From BJGV01 sp965205785 (lineage in GTDB: Bacteria; Pseudomonadota; Gammaproteobacteria; Burkholderiales; Nitrosomonadaceae), in the NCBI GenBank assembly GCA_965205785.1, contig OZ242188.1:1426001-1490000 (forward strand): a DNA stretch of 64,000 nucleotides. The letters run 5' to 3'. The first letter of the stretch is position 1, and the number at the start of each line of letters is the position of its first letter. Made by a program: the position numbers and the translations under genes. The notes under the pieces were generated by a model. That model searched no databases. It saw only the letters and a list, made by a program, of their open reading frames with translations, and was not told the DNA's origin. This document shows, one piece after another, positions 8,643 to 18,149 of the stretch.

Positions 8643-9248
8643 TTAATTCTCGTTTAATAAACTTAGGTATTCATTGTGTTGTATTTTTACTTGTCTTTGC
8701 AAATGAGGCATATCTGCATTGTTAACTATGACATCATTTGCTTGATTAAGGCGTTTCTGCCGTGATATTTGTGTCGCCATTATCGCACGTACTTCTTGTT
8801 CGCTTAACTCACCACGTGAAACAGTACGAGTAATTTGACATTCTTCATTACAATCAATCACAAGTATGCGTGTGACTGCTTCACTATAACTACCAGTTTC
8901 AAGAAGAAGCGGTACGACAATTATTATGTAGGGAGAAGAAACAACCTCAATGCGACTCATTACTTCATTTTGAATAAGCGGATGTAGAATTTCTTCAAGT
9001 TGTTTCTTGGAATCAAAGTCTGAAAATATCAGGTTTCGCATTTTCTTTCTATCTAATTTACCATCCGCAGTAATAAAATCGTTACCAAAAGATTTTTGTA
9101 TGCTTGGAATAGCGATGCCTTGAGGTTCTGTAAACTCATGTGCGATGACATCTGTGTCAATAACAGCAATGTCCTCAGCAGTAAAAAATCTCGTGGCGCT
9201 AGTTTTTCCACTTCCTATTCCTCCAGTTAGTCCTATTATCAATGGCAT
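8643..9248 (-). CDS. coaE: Dephospho-CoA kinase
   Basis: Phosphorylates the 3'-hydroxyl of dephospho-CoA, the last step of CoA synthesis. The P-loop GLTGGIGSGKT is at residues 6-16, followed by the DTDVIAHE substrate segment (31-38) and the lid segment with RQKRLNQAND. Length 201 matches the family. It lies three bases after pilD and ahead of zapD, the conserved pilC-pilD-coaE-zapD order of many proteobacteria, and is probably co-transcribed with the pilus genes. Confidence 0.95.
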   Translation of the reverse strand: MPLIIGLTGGIGSGKTSATRFFTAEDIAVIDTDVIAHEFTEPQGIAIPSIQKSFGNDFITADGKLDRKKMRNLIFSDFDSKKQLEEILHPLIQNEVMSRIEVVSSPYIIIVVPLLLETGSYSEAVTRILVIDCNEECQITRTVSRGELSEQEVRAIMATQISRQKRLNQANDVIVNNADMPHLQRQVKIQHNEYLSLLNEN

Positions 9249-9251
9249 AAG

Positions 9252-10112
9252 CTAAAATAAATCAAGATACGTACGGTTAAGCTGGTTTCCCCAAAATAAT
9301 GCAATCAGACCACCACCAACTAGGTATGGCCCGAATGGAATAGGGACATCACGTTTATGTTTGGCTACAATAATAAGTCCAATCCCGATCACAGCACCTA
9401 CCAAGGAAGAAAGTAAAATTACTAGTGGAAGCATTTTCCAGCCAAACCAAGCACCAATTACAGCAAGTAGTTTGAAATCACCATAACCCATTCCCTCCTT
9501 GCCTGTGGTAATTTTAAAACACCAATAAATCAACCATAGGACAAAATAACCTGAAGCAGCGCCGATGACCGCAGAGCTTATATCTATAAAGACATTATCT
9601 AAATTGATTAATAATCCAATCCATAGTAATGGAAGCGTTATATCATCAGGGAGCAACAGAGTGTCGAGATCAATGAATGCTAGGGCAATCATCGACCAGA
9701 CGAAGATCATTGCTGCAAATGCAGTAAACCCAAATCCAAAATACCAGGCAACAAAACCACTAATAATCCCTGTTAGTGCTTCAATAATAGGGTAGCGCAG
9801 GGAAATGGAGGCATTACATTGTGAGCAATGTCCTCTTAAAACTAAATAGCTTATGATAGGGATATTTTCAAATGCCGTTATTTTATGCCTGCAATGAGGG
9901 CATTTAGAACGAGGCTTTGCTAAATTTAACGGTGGTAAAGCTTCTATAGTTTCACCACGTAGCTCGGCACATTGTTGATTCCATTCTCTTTCCATCATTT
10001 TAGGAAGGCGGAAGATAACCACATTCAAGAAACTACCAACCATTAAACCAATAATGGCACACAGTGAAACGAAAAATAGTGGGCTGGTTTGTAGCAGCGT
10101 AATGAATGACAT
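9252..10112 (-). CDS. pilD: Type IV prepilin peptidase PilD
   Basis: Inner-membrane aspartyl protease and N-methyltransferase that processes type IV prepilins and type II secretion pseudopilins. The zinc-binding cysteines C71, C74, C96 and C99 are in the first cytoplasmic loop. The two catalytic aspartates lie in AFIDLDTLLLPDD (D148) and GYGDFKLL (D212). About eight hydrophobic segments are visible. Length 286 is typical. It follows pilC after 71 nt. Confidence 0.95.
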   Translation of the reverse strand: MSFITLLQTSPLFFVSLCAIIGLMVGSFLNVVIFRLPKMMEREWNQQCAELRGETIEALPPLNLAKPRSKCPHCRHKITAFENIPIISYLVLRGHCSQCNASISLRYPIIEALTGIISGFVAWYFGFGFTAFAAMIFVWSMIALAFIDLDTLLLPDDITLPLLWIGLLINLDNVFIDISSAVIGAASGYFVLWLIYWCFKITTGKEGMGYGDFKLLAVIGAWFGWKMLPLVILLSSLVGAVIGIGLIIVAKHKRDVPIPFGPYLVGGGLIALFWGNQLNRTYLDLF

Positions 10113-10183
10113 AGGAACTCTGAGTTTCAGTAATACAAGGAGATCTTAGGAGGATACAGTATATCCCCCTATTTCCTCTTGGT

Positions 10184-11407
10184 TTATCCGACAGCTTGTC
10201 CCATTTTAAAGATAGGTAGATACATTGCAACTACCATGCTGCCGATAAGAGTACCCAGTACCACCATAATTACTGGTTCCATCAAACTGGATATTGCGGC
10301 GACTGCATCATCTACTTCTGCCTCATAGAAATCAGCTACTTTGCTGAGCATGGAGTCTAGCGCTCCTGATTCTTCGCCAATAGCAACCATCTGAATCACC
10401 ATGCTAGGAAATACATTCGCATTCTCCATTGAATTTGCCAATGCGTTTCCTGTAGTTACTTCTAGCTGAATCTTTTTAGTGGCCTCAAAATAAACATAGT
10501 TTCCTGCTGCACCGGCAACCGAATCAAGTGCTTCTACTAATGGAACACCAGCAGCAAACATAGTAGAAAGAGTTCGGGTCCAACGTGCAATTGTTGCTTT
10601 ACGGATTACATCACCAAAAACTGGTGTCTTTAGCAATAGTCGATCCATAACGCGCTGCATAGGAATAGAGCGTTTCCATGCAAAGAAAAAACCGTAAATG
10701 CTTCCCCCTATTGTTCCAAAAATTGCCCACCAATATTCCACAAAGAAATCAGAAATCTTCATTACTATAAGTGTTGGGGTAGGAAGGGTTGCTCCAAATC
10801 CAGAAAATAGCTCCTTAAAAGCAGGAATAACAAAAATCATAATTACTGCAGTAATAACAAAGGCAACTACGATAATTGAAATAGGATAAAAGAGAGCCGA
10901 TTTGATCTTACTCTTGATAGCCTGAATTTTTTCTTTGTAGGTTGCCAGACGGTCTAATAGACCATCTAAGATGCCAGCTGCTTCACCTGCGCCTACCAGA
11001 TTGCAGAATAAAGCATCGAAATATAGAGGATATTTCCTGAAAGCACTAGCTAAACTACTACCTGTTTCAACGTCAGTTTTAATATCCATCAATAATTTAC
11101 CAACCGCACGGTTAGAGTGTCCTTTTCCTACTATATCAAAAGCTTGGAGTAGCGGGACACCTGATTTCATCATTGTTGCAAGCTGACGGGTAAATAATGT
11201 TATATCTTTCTCTGAGACAGAACCATCAGTTCGGACTCTTTTTATTTTCGTGACATTGATACCCTGGCGTCGGAGCATCGAACTGACGACTACTGTACCA
11301 GCGGCACGCATTTCACCCTTTACTATTTTTCCAGTTTTGTCTTTACCTTCCCAAGAGAAGCTTACTTCTTTAGGTTTTTTATTTGCCGTTGCTGTTGCAG
11401 CTACCAT
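10184..11407 (-). CDS. pilC: Type IV pilus inner-membrane platform protein PilC
   Basis: Polytopic platform protein of type IV pilus assembly, connecting the PilB/PilT motors to the pilin shaft. Two T2SSF repeats are visible (about residues 72-195 and 275-398), each ending in membrane spans; TRQLATMMKSGVPLLQAFD and TRTLSTMFAAGVPLVEALD are the paired signatures. Length 407 is typical. The motor gene pilB, normally directly upstream, is not in the window: 227 nt without a gene and then the CNNM gene precede pilC. Confidence 0.95.
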   Translation of the reverse strand: MVAATATANKKPKEVSFSWEGKDKTGKIVKGEMRAAGTVVVSSMLRRQGINVTKIKRVRTDGSVSEKDITLFTRQLATMMKSGVPLLQAFDIVGKGHSNRAVGKLLMDIKTDVETGSSLASAFRKYPLYFDALFCNLVGAGEAAGILDGLLDRLATYKEKIQAIKSKIKSALFYPISIIVVAFVITAVIMIFVIPAFKELFSGFGATLPTPTLIVMKISDFFVEYWWAIFGTIGGSIYGFFFAWKRSIPMQRVMDRLLLKTPVFGDVIRKATIARWTRTLSTMFAAGVPLVEALDSVAGAAGNYVYFEATKKIQLEVTTGNALANSMENANVFPSMVIQMVAIGEESGALDSMLSKVADFYEAEVDDAVAAISSLMEPVIMVVLGTLIGSMVVAMYLPIFKMGQAVG

Positions 11408-11634
11408 AATGACTCCTTGGAATGATTCTTTCTATGCAACATTAATGAATTTCATGCTAGTATCCTAAAATTTATTTTTTCTCTTCTTTGGTGCCTATAT
11501 GAGAGCTTATTAAGTGTACTCTTTAGAATGTAACCGTAATAACGGTATTAACGGCATAATTACAGAAAAAATTTAGAGTAAATTTAATAATATTAAACAT
11601 ACTATAACTTACTGTAATTCAAGTGTTTTAGTTG

Positions 11635-12912
11635 CTATTTTAAGATTGTTGAAACAGAATAAATCTGAACTACTTTGACCACCCGATTATGAGTTTGGAT
11701 AATTTCCATTGGGTATCCGGCTATTTTAAGGCCTGTACCAGCTTCAGGGATATCCTGAAAATGCTCTAAAATCAATCCATTTAGAGTTTTTGGCCCATCC
11801 AATGGAAGTTTTAGCCCTAATTTTCGATTAAGATCACGCAATAGGCTACTTCCTTCAACTATTACACTCCCATCCTTTTGTTTTAAAAAAGCACCTGATT
11901 GTACTGGAGAGTGGGTGGTAAAATCACCGATAATTTCTTCAATAATATCTTCTAGAGTTACAAGCCCCATCCATTCGCCGTATTCGTCCACTACTAGTCC
12001 GACACGCTCATGATTCTCTTGGAATAATTGTAGTTGTGAAAATAGGGGTGTACCAGAAGGAATGAAATATGGTTCACGTATAATCTTTCCAAGTGACAAA
12101 GCAGTAATCTCACCACCACTCATCTGGTTTAAAACTTTACGGGCTGAAATTATTCCAGTCACATCGTCCAAAGTTCCTCTATATACTGGTATACGGGTAT
12201 GATGGCAGGTAAGTAATTGGTTTTGAATTGTTTCACTTCCAGCATCTAAATCTATTGCTTCAATTTGGCTGCGAGGAACCATTACATCATCAACTGTAGT
12301 TGACTCTAAGTCAAACAAATTAAGCAACACGCTCTGGTGCTTCTTTCTAATAAAATAGCCCTCTTCCAAGACAAGAGTTTTAAGCTCTTCTAAGCCAAGT
12401 TTGTGTGTGGCATTGTTTTCTTTAGGTTTAATACGAAGAATAAATAGTATAGCCTGAACAAACAGATTAACGAACCATACTACTGGATAAAAGATCTTTA
12501 ATAATGGAGTTAATACGTAGCTCGAAATTAATGCAATACGTTCGGGATATGTAGCAGCAATTACTTTCGGTGTAATTTCACTAAATACCAGGATGGCAAA
12601 TGTTACACATATTGTGCCGATGAAAAGAGCAAGATCATTGTGGCCAAAGAAAGTAGAAATAATTACTGCAACTAGTGTTGCAACTGCCGCATTTAGAAGG
12701 TTATTACCAAGAAGAATCACTCCTAACAACCGATCAGTATTTGCTAACAGTTTGGTAGTTAGGCTGGCTCCACGATGCCCTTGCTTAACAAGAAATTTCA
12801 ACCGGTATCGGTTGATCGCCATCATGCTGGTTTCAGAAAGGGAAAAAAACGCAGACAGAATCAACAAAATAACTACTGCAATTAGTAGTACATATAACGG
12901 CAAGTCTTCCAA
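11635..12912 (-). CDS. CNNM/DUF21-CBS-CorC domain membrane protein (HlyC/CorC family)
   Basis: The N-terminal DUF21/CNNM domain has about four membrane spans (residues 5-150) with the SLSETSMMAINRYRL motif. Two CBS domains follow (about 205-325), with MVPRSQIEAID and VGLVVDEYGEWMGLVTLEDIIEEIIG, then a C-terminal CorC_HlyC domain. The family is linked to magnesium or cobalt efflux; E. coli YfjD/CorB is the nearest named relative. Its position beside the CcsA-like gene and ffh is the conserved ffh-ypjD-yfjD neighbourhood. It is read with the CcsA-like gene, 127 nt downstream of it. Confidence 0.88.
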   Translation of the reverse strand: MEDLPLYVLLIAVVILLILSAFFSLSETSMMAINRYRLKFLVKQGHRGASLTTKLLANTDRLLGVILLGNNLLNAAVATLVAVIISTFFGHNDLALFIGTICVTFAILVFSEITPKVIAATYPERIALISSYVLTPLLKIFYPVVWFVNLFVQAILFILRIKPKENNATHKLGLEELKTLVLEEGYFIRKKHQSVLLNLFDLESTTVDDVMVPRSQIEAIDLDAGSETIQNQLLTCHHTRIPVYRGTLDDVTGIISARKVLNQMSGGEITALSLGKIIREPYFIPSGTPLFSQLQLFQENHERVGLVVDEYGEWMGLVTLEDIIEEIIGDFTTHSPVQSGAFLKQKDGSVIVEGSSLLRDLNRKLGLKLPLDGPKTLNGLILEHFQDIPEAGTGLKIAGYPMEIIQTHNRVVKVVQIYSVSTILK

Positions 12913-13039
12913 AAAGTTTTTTTATCTTAAAAGAAAAGAATTCAGTATCGAAGGGGGAAGAAGTTTTGTCAAGGATTCAAAAGCAGAGATATTTGGATTA
13001 ACGTACTAGTATCAGCTCAATTTACTGTAGTTCTAGGTT

Positions 13040-13873
13040 TTAGCGTTGCAGGATTACTTCCAATACAAATTTGCTACCAATATAGGCAAGCAATAAGATA
13101 ACAAATCCTATAAGTGTCCAGCGAATAGCAATACGTCCCCGCCAACCATACAACTGTCTACCTGTTAGCAGGGCAGCGAAAACACCCCAAGAAATGAAGC
13201 CGAATAAAGTTTTGTGAGTAAATTTGACTGGTTGACCGAAGACTTCTTCTGAAAATACTATGCCACTGATAAGAGTTAATGTTAGTAGTATAAAACCTGC
13301 CCAAATAATACGGAACAGTAGTTTTTCCATCGTCAGGAGGGGAGGCAGATTTGTCAATACCGAAGGCATGGTTGGATGGTGCAAACGTCGCTCCACAACC
13401 GTCATAAGTAAGGCGTGTAGAGCAGCAATAGTTAGTAGACTGTAGGCTAGCATGGCAACTAGAATGTGTGCTTTGAATGCGGGGAGTTCAGTATTGGTTA
13501 AAGGGTGTGATGATGGAAATATAAGCGGTAATAGCACTGCTACCGCCGCTACTGGCGCAACAAGTGCTTGCATAACTTCAAGGCGGTAGAAGAAGAAGCT
13601 TGAGAGCCAATAGATCAGGGCAGTGAGCCACACAATAGAGGAAACCGCGTTACCAATACCAAAACTTAGTCCAGTACCAGCAAATATGGACTGATATAGT
13701 ATATAGCCGTGTAAAATAAGTGGTATGAGAATTGCATGGATTTCTCGGCTAGCGACAGTTACAGGAGTATCGTCTGAGGATTGGACCGGCGTATTCCATT
13801 TGGTGCGCCAGAAATACCAGCCAATTAGTCCATAAAGTAGGAAGGCAACGAGATAAGCTAAAATACCAGACAT
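13040..13873 (-). CDS. CcsA/YpjD-like cytochrome c assembly family membrane protein
   Basis: A 277-residue protein with about eight hydrophobic segments and the C-terminal pattern THKTLFGFISWGVFAALL, matching the CcsA/ResC-like (YpjD, HemX-like) family. True CcsA carries haem to the cytochrome c synthase; for YpjD-type proteins the role is not settled. It is transcribed away from ffh with 66 nt between the starts, the E. coli arrangement. Confidence 0.85.
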   Translation of the reverse strand: MSGILAYLVAFLLYGLIGWYFWRTKWNTPVQSSDDTPVTVASREIHAILIPLILHGYILYQSIFAGTGLSFGIGNAVSSIVWLTALIYWLSSFFFYRLEVMQALVAPVAAVAVLLPLIFPSSHPLTNTELPAFKAHILVAMLAYSLLTIAALHALLMTVVERRLHHPTMPSVLTNLPPLLTMEKLLFRIIWAGFILLTLTLISGIVFSEEVFGQPVKFTHKTLFGFISWGVFAALLTGRQLYGWRGRIAIRWTLIGFVILLLAYIGSKFVLEVILQR

Positions 13874-13939
13874 TATTTAATAGGCTAAAACGGAAATGAC
13901 CGGATAGTCTACACCAATTTTTCATGAGAGGCATTTTGC

Positions 13940-15286
13940 ATGTTCAATAATCTTACTAATCGGCTTTCTAGCGTCATAAAATCTATACGAGGTGAAGCGA
14001 GATTAACCGAGGAGAATATTCAGGTAATGTTACGAGAAGTACGGATGGCATTGCTAGAGGCTGATGTTGCACTACCTATAGTCAAGGACTTCATATCACG
14101 CGTTAAAGAAAAAGCTGTTGGTCAAGAAGTAATATCTAGTCTTTCTCCCGGACAGGCTCTGATAGGTGTAGTGCACCAGGAACTTGTCTCAATAATGGGA
14201 GGGGAGAATAGCGAGATAAATCTTACTACCGTACCTCCTGCTGTAATTCTTATGGCGGGATTACAGGGTGCTGGTAAAACAACTAGTAGTGCTAAGTTAG
14301 CAAAATGGTTGATAGAGCAGAGAAAGAAAAAGGTGTTACTTGTTTCTTGTGATATATACCGCCCAGCTGCAGCCCATCAGCTGGAGTTATTAGCCAATCA
14401 AGTTAAGGCAGATTTTTTTCCAATACAAGTAGGGCAACAACCAAGAGAAATTGCTGCTGCTTCATTGGAGCATGCACGTAGGCATCATCATGATGTGATG
14501 ATTATGGATACTGCAGGTCGTTTAGCTATAGATGAGCCCATGATGGCTGAAATCAGAGAATTAGAAGTTCTGCTTAAACCTATTGAGACTTTATTTGTGG
14601 TAGATGCTATGCAAGGTCAGGATGCAGTAAACATTGCCAAGACATTTGCAGATGTATTGCCTCTGACAGGGGTAATTTTAACTAAGCTAGACGGAGATTC
14701 TCGTGGAGGAGCAGCGTTATCAGTACGACATACCACCGGGAAGCCAATTAAATTTGCTGGTATAGCTGAGAAATTGACAGGGCTCGAAGCTTTTCATCCT
14801 GATCGTATGGCATCGCGTATTCTTGGTATGGGGGATGTATTAGGGCTTATTGAGGAAGCTCAACGTGGCATAGACCAGGATAAAGCAGAGAAATTAGCTA
14901 AAAAAATAAAATCAGGAAAGAAATTTGACCTTGATGATTTCAAAATGCAGTTTCAGCAGATGAAGAATATGGGTGGTATGAGTGCATTGGCAGATAAACT
15001 ACCTGCACAATTAGGGCATGCTGTACAAAATATACAAATGGACGACAAGGTTATAGGGCGTACTGAAGCTATTATTAATTCAATGACACTTCAAGAGCGT
15101 ACTAAGCCAGAAATACTTAAAGCATCTCGTAAGCGTCGTATTGCTTCTGGAGCAGGTGTTTCTGTACAGGAAGTCAATCGTCTATTAGCTCAATTTGAGC
15201 AGACTCAAAAAATGATGAAAAAGATGAATAAAGGTGGGATGGCTAAAATGATGCGAGGGCTCAAGGGGATACTTCCTGGAATGTAA
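13940..15286 (+). CDS. ffh: Signal recognition particle protein Ffh
   Basis: GTPase of the signal recognition particle, which binds 4.5S RNA and signal sequences and delivers ribosomes to FtsY. The N and G domains cover about residues 1-295, with P-loop GLQGAGKTTSSAKLA (about 108-122), DTAGR and TKLDGDSRGG. The methionine-rich M domain follows (about 320-448), rich in M near QFQQMKNMGG and ending in MMKKMNKGGMAKMM. Length 448 is normal and ATG 13940 fits the family start. Confidence 0.97.
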   Translation: MFNNLTNRLSSVIKSIRGEARLTEENIQVMLREVRMALLEADVALPIVKDFISRVKEKAVGQEVISSLSPGQALIGVVHQELVSIMGGENSEINLTTVPPAVILMAGLQGAGKTTSSAKLAKWLIEQRKKKVLLVSCDIYRPAAAHQLELLANQVKADFFPIQVGQQPREIAAASLEHARRHHHDVMIMDTAGRLAIDEPMMAEIRELEVLLKPIETLFVVDAMQGQDAVNIAKTFADVLPLTGVILTKLDGDSRGGAALSVRHTTGKPIKFAGIAEKLTGLEAFHPDRMASRILGMGDVLGLIEEAQRGIDQDKAEKLAKKIKSGKKFDLDDFKMQFQQMKNMGGMSALADKLPAQLGHAVQNIQMDDKVIGRTEAIINSMTLQERTKPEILKASRKRRIASGAGVSVQEVNRLLAQFEQTQKMMKKMNKGGMAKMMRGLKGILPGM

Positions 15287-15318
15287 TTGTATCTGTACGG
15301 GAGAGAAGAAAACGTCAA

Positions 15319-15750
15319 TTATTCTGCATTAGGAGCTTTTTCTAGTCCTATGACCATCTGTCCTGTATTAATATTTTTTGCACTGAACCAGCCATGGTTC
15401 ATTTCAAGGGCATATTTAGCTTTACTAGCTGCAGTATGCTTTGTTCTTGTATGAGGTGACATATTAATAATATTAAGAATTATGCCATTTTTATCAAGAA
15501 ATGCGATACTCAATGGAATATAGGTATTAACCATCCACATGCTATGACGAGCAGTCTTAGGAAACACAAACAGCATCCCACTATTTTTAGCTATAAAACT
15601 GCGGTGCATCAGTCCTCTAATACGGGATTCTTTTTTGTAAGCAACTTCAGCAGAAAGAGTGTAGCCAGAAACTTTTAGTTGGACAGTTGGAATCTCTGCA
15701 CTGGCTGATATCGATAGAAAAATAAGCAGAATAAATGTAAATAGACGCAT
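15319..15750 (-). CDS. Secreted DUF192 family protein
   Basis: A cleavable signal peptide (residues 1-18, ending SASA) precedes a DUF192 domain with RGLMHRSFIAKNSGMLFVF, MWMVNTYIPLSIAFLD and the C-terminal ALEMNHGWF. DUF192 proteins are small secreted or periplasmic beta-rich proteins of unknown function. It lies six bases after dut on the same strand, so coaBC-dut-DUF192 is likely one transcript. It converges with ffh. Confidence 0.88.
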   Translation of the reverse strand: MRLFTFILLIFLSISASAEIPTVQLKVSGYTLSAEVAYKKESRIRGLMHRSFIAKNSGMLFVFPKTARHSMWMVNTYIPLSIAFLDKNGIILNIINMSPHTRTKHTAASKAKYALEMNHGWFSAKNINTGQMVIGLEKAPNAE

Positions 15751-15756
15751 AGTAAT

Positions 15757-16206
15757 TTATTGTGTACCGGTACTTCCAAATCCTTTTTCACCCCTACTGC
15801 TTTTCTTAAACTCATTTACTACACTAAAATTAACTCGTACAACTGGTACCACTACAAGTTGTGCTATTCGCTCAAGTGGACTGAGCTTGAAAGGTATTTG
15901 ACCCCGGTTCCAGCAGGATACCATTATCTGTCCTTGATAATCAGAATCGATAAGTCCAACTAAATTTCCAAGTACAATTCCATGCTTATGGCCAAGGCCG
16001 GAACGTGGCAGAATCATGGCTGCAAGATTTGGGTCTACAAGATGAATAGCAATACCAGTTGGAATAAGATTTACTTCTCCTGGTTCTACAGTTATTGAGT
16101 TATCAATACAAGCTCGTAAGTCTAATCCAGCTGAACCAGAGGTTTCATAGGTCGGGTGCTGATCCTGTAAGCGTGTATCAATAATCTTTATTTCAATTCT
16201 TTCCAT
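15757..16206 (-). CDS. dut: Deoxyuridine 5'-triphosphate nucleotidohydrolase (dUTPase)
   Basis: Hydrolyses dUTP to dUMP and pyrophosphate, keeping uracil out of DNA and feeding dTMP synthesis. The trimeric dUTPase motifs are all present: SAGLDLRA, PRSGLG, GLIDSDYQGQ, ERIAQLV and the C-terminal RGEKGFGSTG. I use ATG 16206 (149 residues) because family members begin at ERIEIKIIDTR; the frame runs up to an ATG at 16245, which would overlap coaBC. From 16206 it starts four bases after the coaBC stop with a GGAAA ribosome site inside coaBC. Confidence 0.95.
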   Translation of the reverse strand: MERIEIKIIDTRLQDQHPTYETSGSAGLDLRACIDNSITVEPGEVNLIPTGIAIHLVDPNLAAMILPRSGLGHKHGIVLGNLVGLIDSDYQGQIMVSCWNRGQIPFKLSPLERIAQLVVVPVVRVNFSVVNEFKKSSRGEKGFGSTGTQ

Positions 16207-16210
16207 AAAA

Positions 16211-17416
16211 TTAGGGTTTCCATTCTTTATATAGTTGTGAGACATGTTTAATTAAGCGCCTTGCTTGTTCTTTTTTTGGTGCTTTAGTAAGTGAATGCTT
16301 ACCTTTATTATCAAGTAGGATAAGCGTACTTTCATTGACACTAATAGCATCTGGGACCGAGTTAGCAGCAAGAAGCGGTATTCTCTTCTTACGCCTTTTA
16401 GCCTCCGCATTTTTTTCCAGATTCTCTGTTTCTGCTGCAAAACCTACACAAAACGGTGGTTTGGTTAGCTTTGCTACAAATTCAAGAATATCAGGATTAG
16501 GGGCAAGAGTTAGTGATATGTTATCACTAGACTTCTTAATTTTCTGTTTACTCGTTTTGGCTGGATGAAAGTCTGCAACCGCTGCAGCACTTATAAAAAT
16601 ATCTGCATCTTGAACTTTACTTTTTACTGCTGTAAACATCTCCTGTGTACTTATTACATTAATTAAAGAAGCTCCAGAAGGGGCCTCTAGGCATGTTGGG
16701 CCGGAGATGAGAGTGACTCTTGCTCCTGCTTCAAGTGAAGCATTGGCAACTGCGTAACCCATTTTACCGGAACTTAAATTAGTGATGCCTCTGACTGCAT
16801 CAATAGCTTCATATGTTGGCCCAGCAGTAATAAGAACATGTTTTTTTTGTAATAACTTTGGTTGAAAGAAAGTTATTACTTCTTTAACCAGACTCTGAGC
16901 TTCAAGCATGCGCCCCATGCCTGTTTCTCCACATGCCTGAGTACCATTTGCTGGCCCAAGGATTATCACTCCATCACGTTGTAAAGTGACCAAATTGCGT
17001 TGTGTGGCAGAGTTCTCCCACATTTGGCAGTTCATGGCGGGAGCAATAAATAAAGGACAGTTACGCGCTAAACATAATGTTGATAGGAGATCATCTGCGA
17101 GACCGTTTGCAAGCTTAGCTATAAAATTTGCACTGGCAGGGGCGACAAGGATAGCGTTTACGTCACGAGAGACATTTATATGTGCCATATTATTTTTAAT
17201 ATGGTTATCCCATAAATCCGTTAATACTGTTTTACCAGTTAGTGCTTGTAATGTAGTTGGACCAATAAATCGACAGGCTGATTCAGTCATTACTGTCTGT
17301 ACATCTATACTTTGCTTTACCAGAATACGTGCGACTTCTGCAGCCTTGTACGCGGCAATGCCGCCAGTGATCCCTAGAAGCAGGCTTTTAGTGTGAAGTA
17401 TTGACGATTGGACCAT
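16211..17416 (-). CDS. coaBC: Bifunctional phosphopantothenoylcysteine decarboxylase/synthase
   Basis: Joins cysteine to 4'-phosphopantothenate and decarboxylates the product to 4'-phosphopantetheine in CoA synthesis. The flavoprotein CoaC domain (about 1-190) has GITGGIAAYKA, HINVSRDVNAILVAPAS and the PAMN motif; the CoaB domain (about 190-401) has ITAGPTYEAIDAVRGITN. Length 401 matches E. coli (406). It heads the coaBC-dut-DUF192 group, and coaBC-dut is a common proteobacterial pair. Confidence 0.96.
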   Translation of the reverse strand: MVQSSILHTKSLLLGITGGIAAYKAAEVARILVKQSIDVQTVMTESACRFIGPTTLQALTGKTVLTDLWDNHIKNNMAHINVSRDVNAILVAPASANFIAKLANGLADDLLSTLCLARNCPLFIAPAMNCQMWENSATQRNLVTLQRDGVIILGPANGTQACGETGMGRMLEAQSLVKEVITFFQPKLLQKKHVLITAGPTYEAIDAVRGITNLSSGKMGYAVANASLEAGARVTLISGPTCLEAPSGASLINVISTQEMFTAVKSKVQDADIFISAAAVADFHPAKTSKQKIKKSSDNISLTLAPNPDILEFVAKLTKPPFCVGFAAETENLEKNAEAKRRKKRIPLLAANSVPDAISVNESTLILLDNKGKHSLTKAPKKEQARRLIKHVSQLYKEWKP

Positions 17417-17637
17417 AAATATTTATTTAAGATATTTTTCTAGGGAACAGGAGTTTAACCTAAAAATAAACTTAATTTTAGGAAGTAGAGTAACATTCTG
17501 ATTTAACCATATTTTTAGGGGTTAAACATTAGTTTTACGGTTCAAAAGTTATGTTGAGCATCAATTTTCGGTATGCATCCATTTGTAACAGTTGATAATC
17601 CTTGGATAATAATACCAACTTTGGCAAGAAATCAGTA

Positions 17638-17643
17638 TATAAT
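17638..17643 (+). promoter_or_regulatory. Possible -10 box for rpmB-rpmG
   Basis: TATAAT lies 33 nt upstream of the rpmB ATG. No good -35 hexamer is found at the standard distance; TTGGCA at 17621 is only 11 nt away. The call rests on the -10 alone. Confidence 0.35.
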
Positions 17644-17675
17644 GCGTCCTTTTAAGAATTCTGGAGTATGTTGTT

Positions 17676-17912
17676 ATGTCACGAATATGTGAAGTCACTG
17701 GCAAGAAGCCTATGTCTGGTCACCATGTTTCCCATGCCAACAACAAAACGAAGCGTCGTTTTCTTCCCAATTTACAGCATCGAAAATTCTGGGTTGAGAG
17801 TGAGAAACGTTGGATTAATTTACGTTTATCCAATGCCGCATTACGAACTATTGATAAAAATGGGATCGATGCAGTTCTGGCAAAAATGCGTACTCGTGGT
17901 AATAGTGTATAG
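17676..17912 (+). CDS. rpmB: 50S ribosomal protein L28
   Basis: A 78-residue basic protein of the large ribosomal subunit. The start SRICEVTGKKPMSGHHVSHANN is diagnostic for L28, and length is exactly normal. The frame is open to an upstream ATG in another frame only, so ATG 17676 is secure. It is followed 43 nt later by rpmG, the usual two-gene ribosomal operon. Confidence 0.97.
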   Translation: MSRICEVTGKKPMSGHHVSHANNKTKRRFLPNLQHRKFWVESEKRWINLRLSNAALRTIDKNGIDAVLAKMRTRGNSV

Positions 17913-17955
17913 GATAGGTACTAAGTTTAATACTTAAACAATTAGGAATTACATC

Positions 17956-18111
17956 ATGCGTGAGAAAATAAAACTTGAATCTTCTGCTGGAACTGGGCAC
18001 TTCTATACTACTACCAAAAATAAAAGAGTTACTCCAGAAAAGATAGAAATTTCAAAATTTGATCCAGTAGCACGTAAGCATGTAAAATATAAAGAAACTA
18101 AGCTTAAATAA
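17956..18111 (+). CDS. rpmG: 50S ribosomal protein L33
   Basis: A 51-residue ribosomal protein starting MREKIKLESSAGTGHFYTTT and ending DPVARKHVKYKETKLK, matching the cysteine-free form of L33. The lack of the CxxC pairs puts it in the zinc-independent C- class. It is co-transcribed with rpmB. The stop is TAA at 18109-18111, 38 nt before the end of the convergent desaturase gene. Confidence 0.96.
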   Translation: MREKIKLESSAGTGHFYTTTKNKRVTPEKIEISKFDPVARKHVKYKETKLK

Positions 18112-18149
18112 TATTTTTTACTTTTAAATGCATTCTGTCAGATTATTTG

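Noticed and set aside
12593..13009. 138-residue plus-strand ORF
   Set aside because: It is antisense to the well-supported CNNM gene, has no family resemblance and no convincing ribosome site.
15760..15963. 67-residue plus-strand ORF
   Set aside because: Lies antisense within dut, whose five motifs are all intact.
17668..17937. 89-residue plus-strand ORF over rpmB
   Set aside because: It is another frame of the certain L28 gene.
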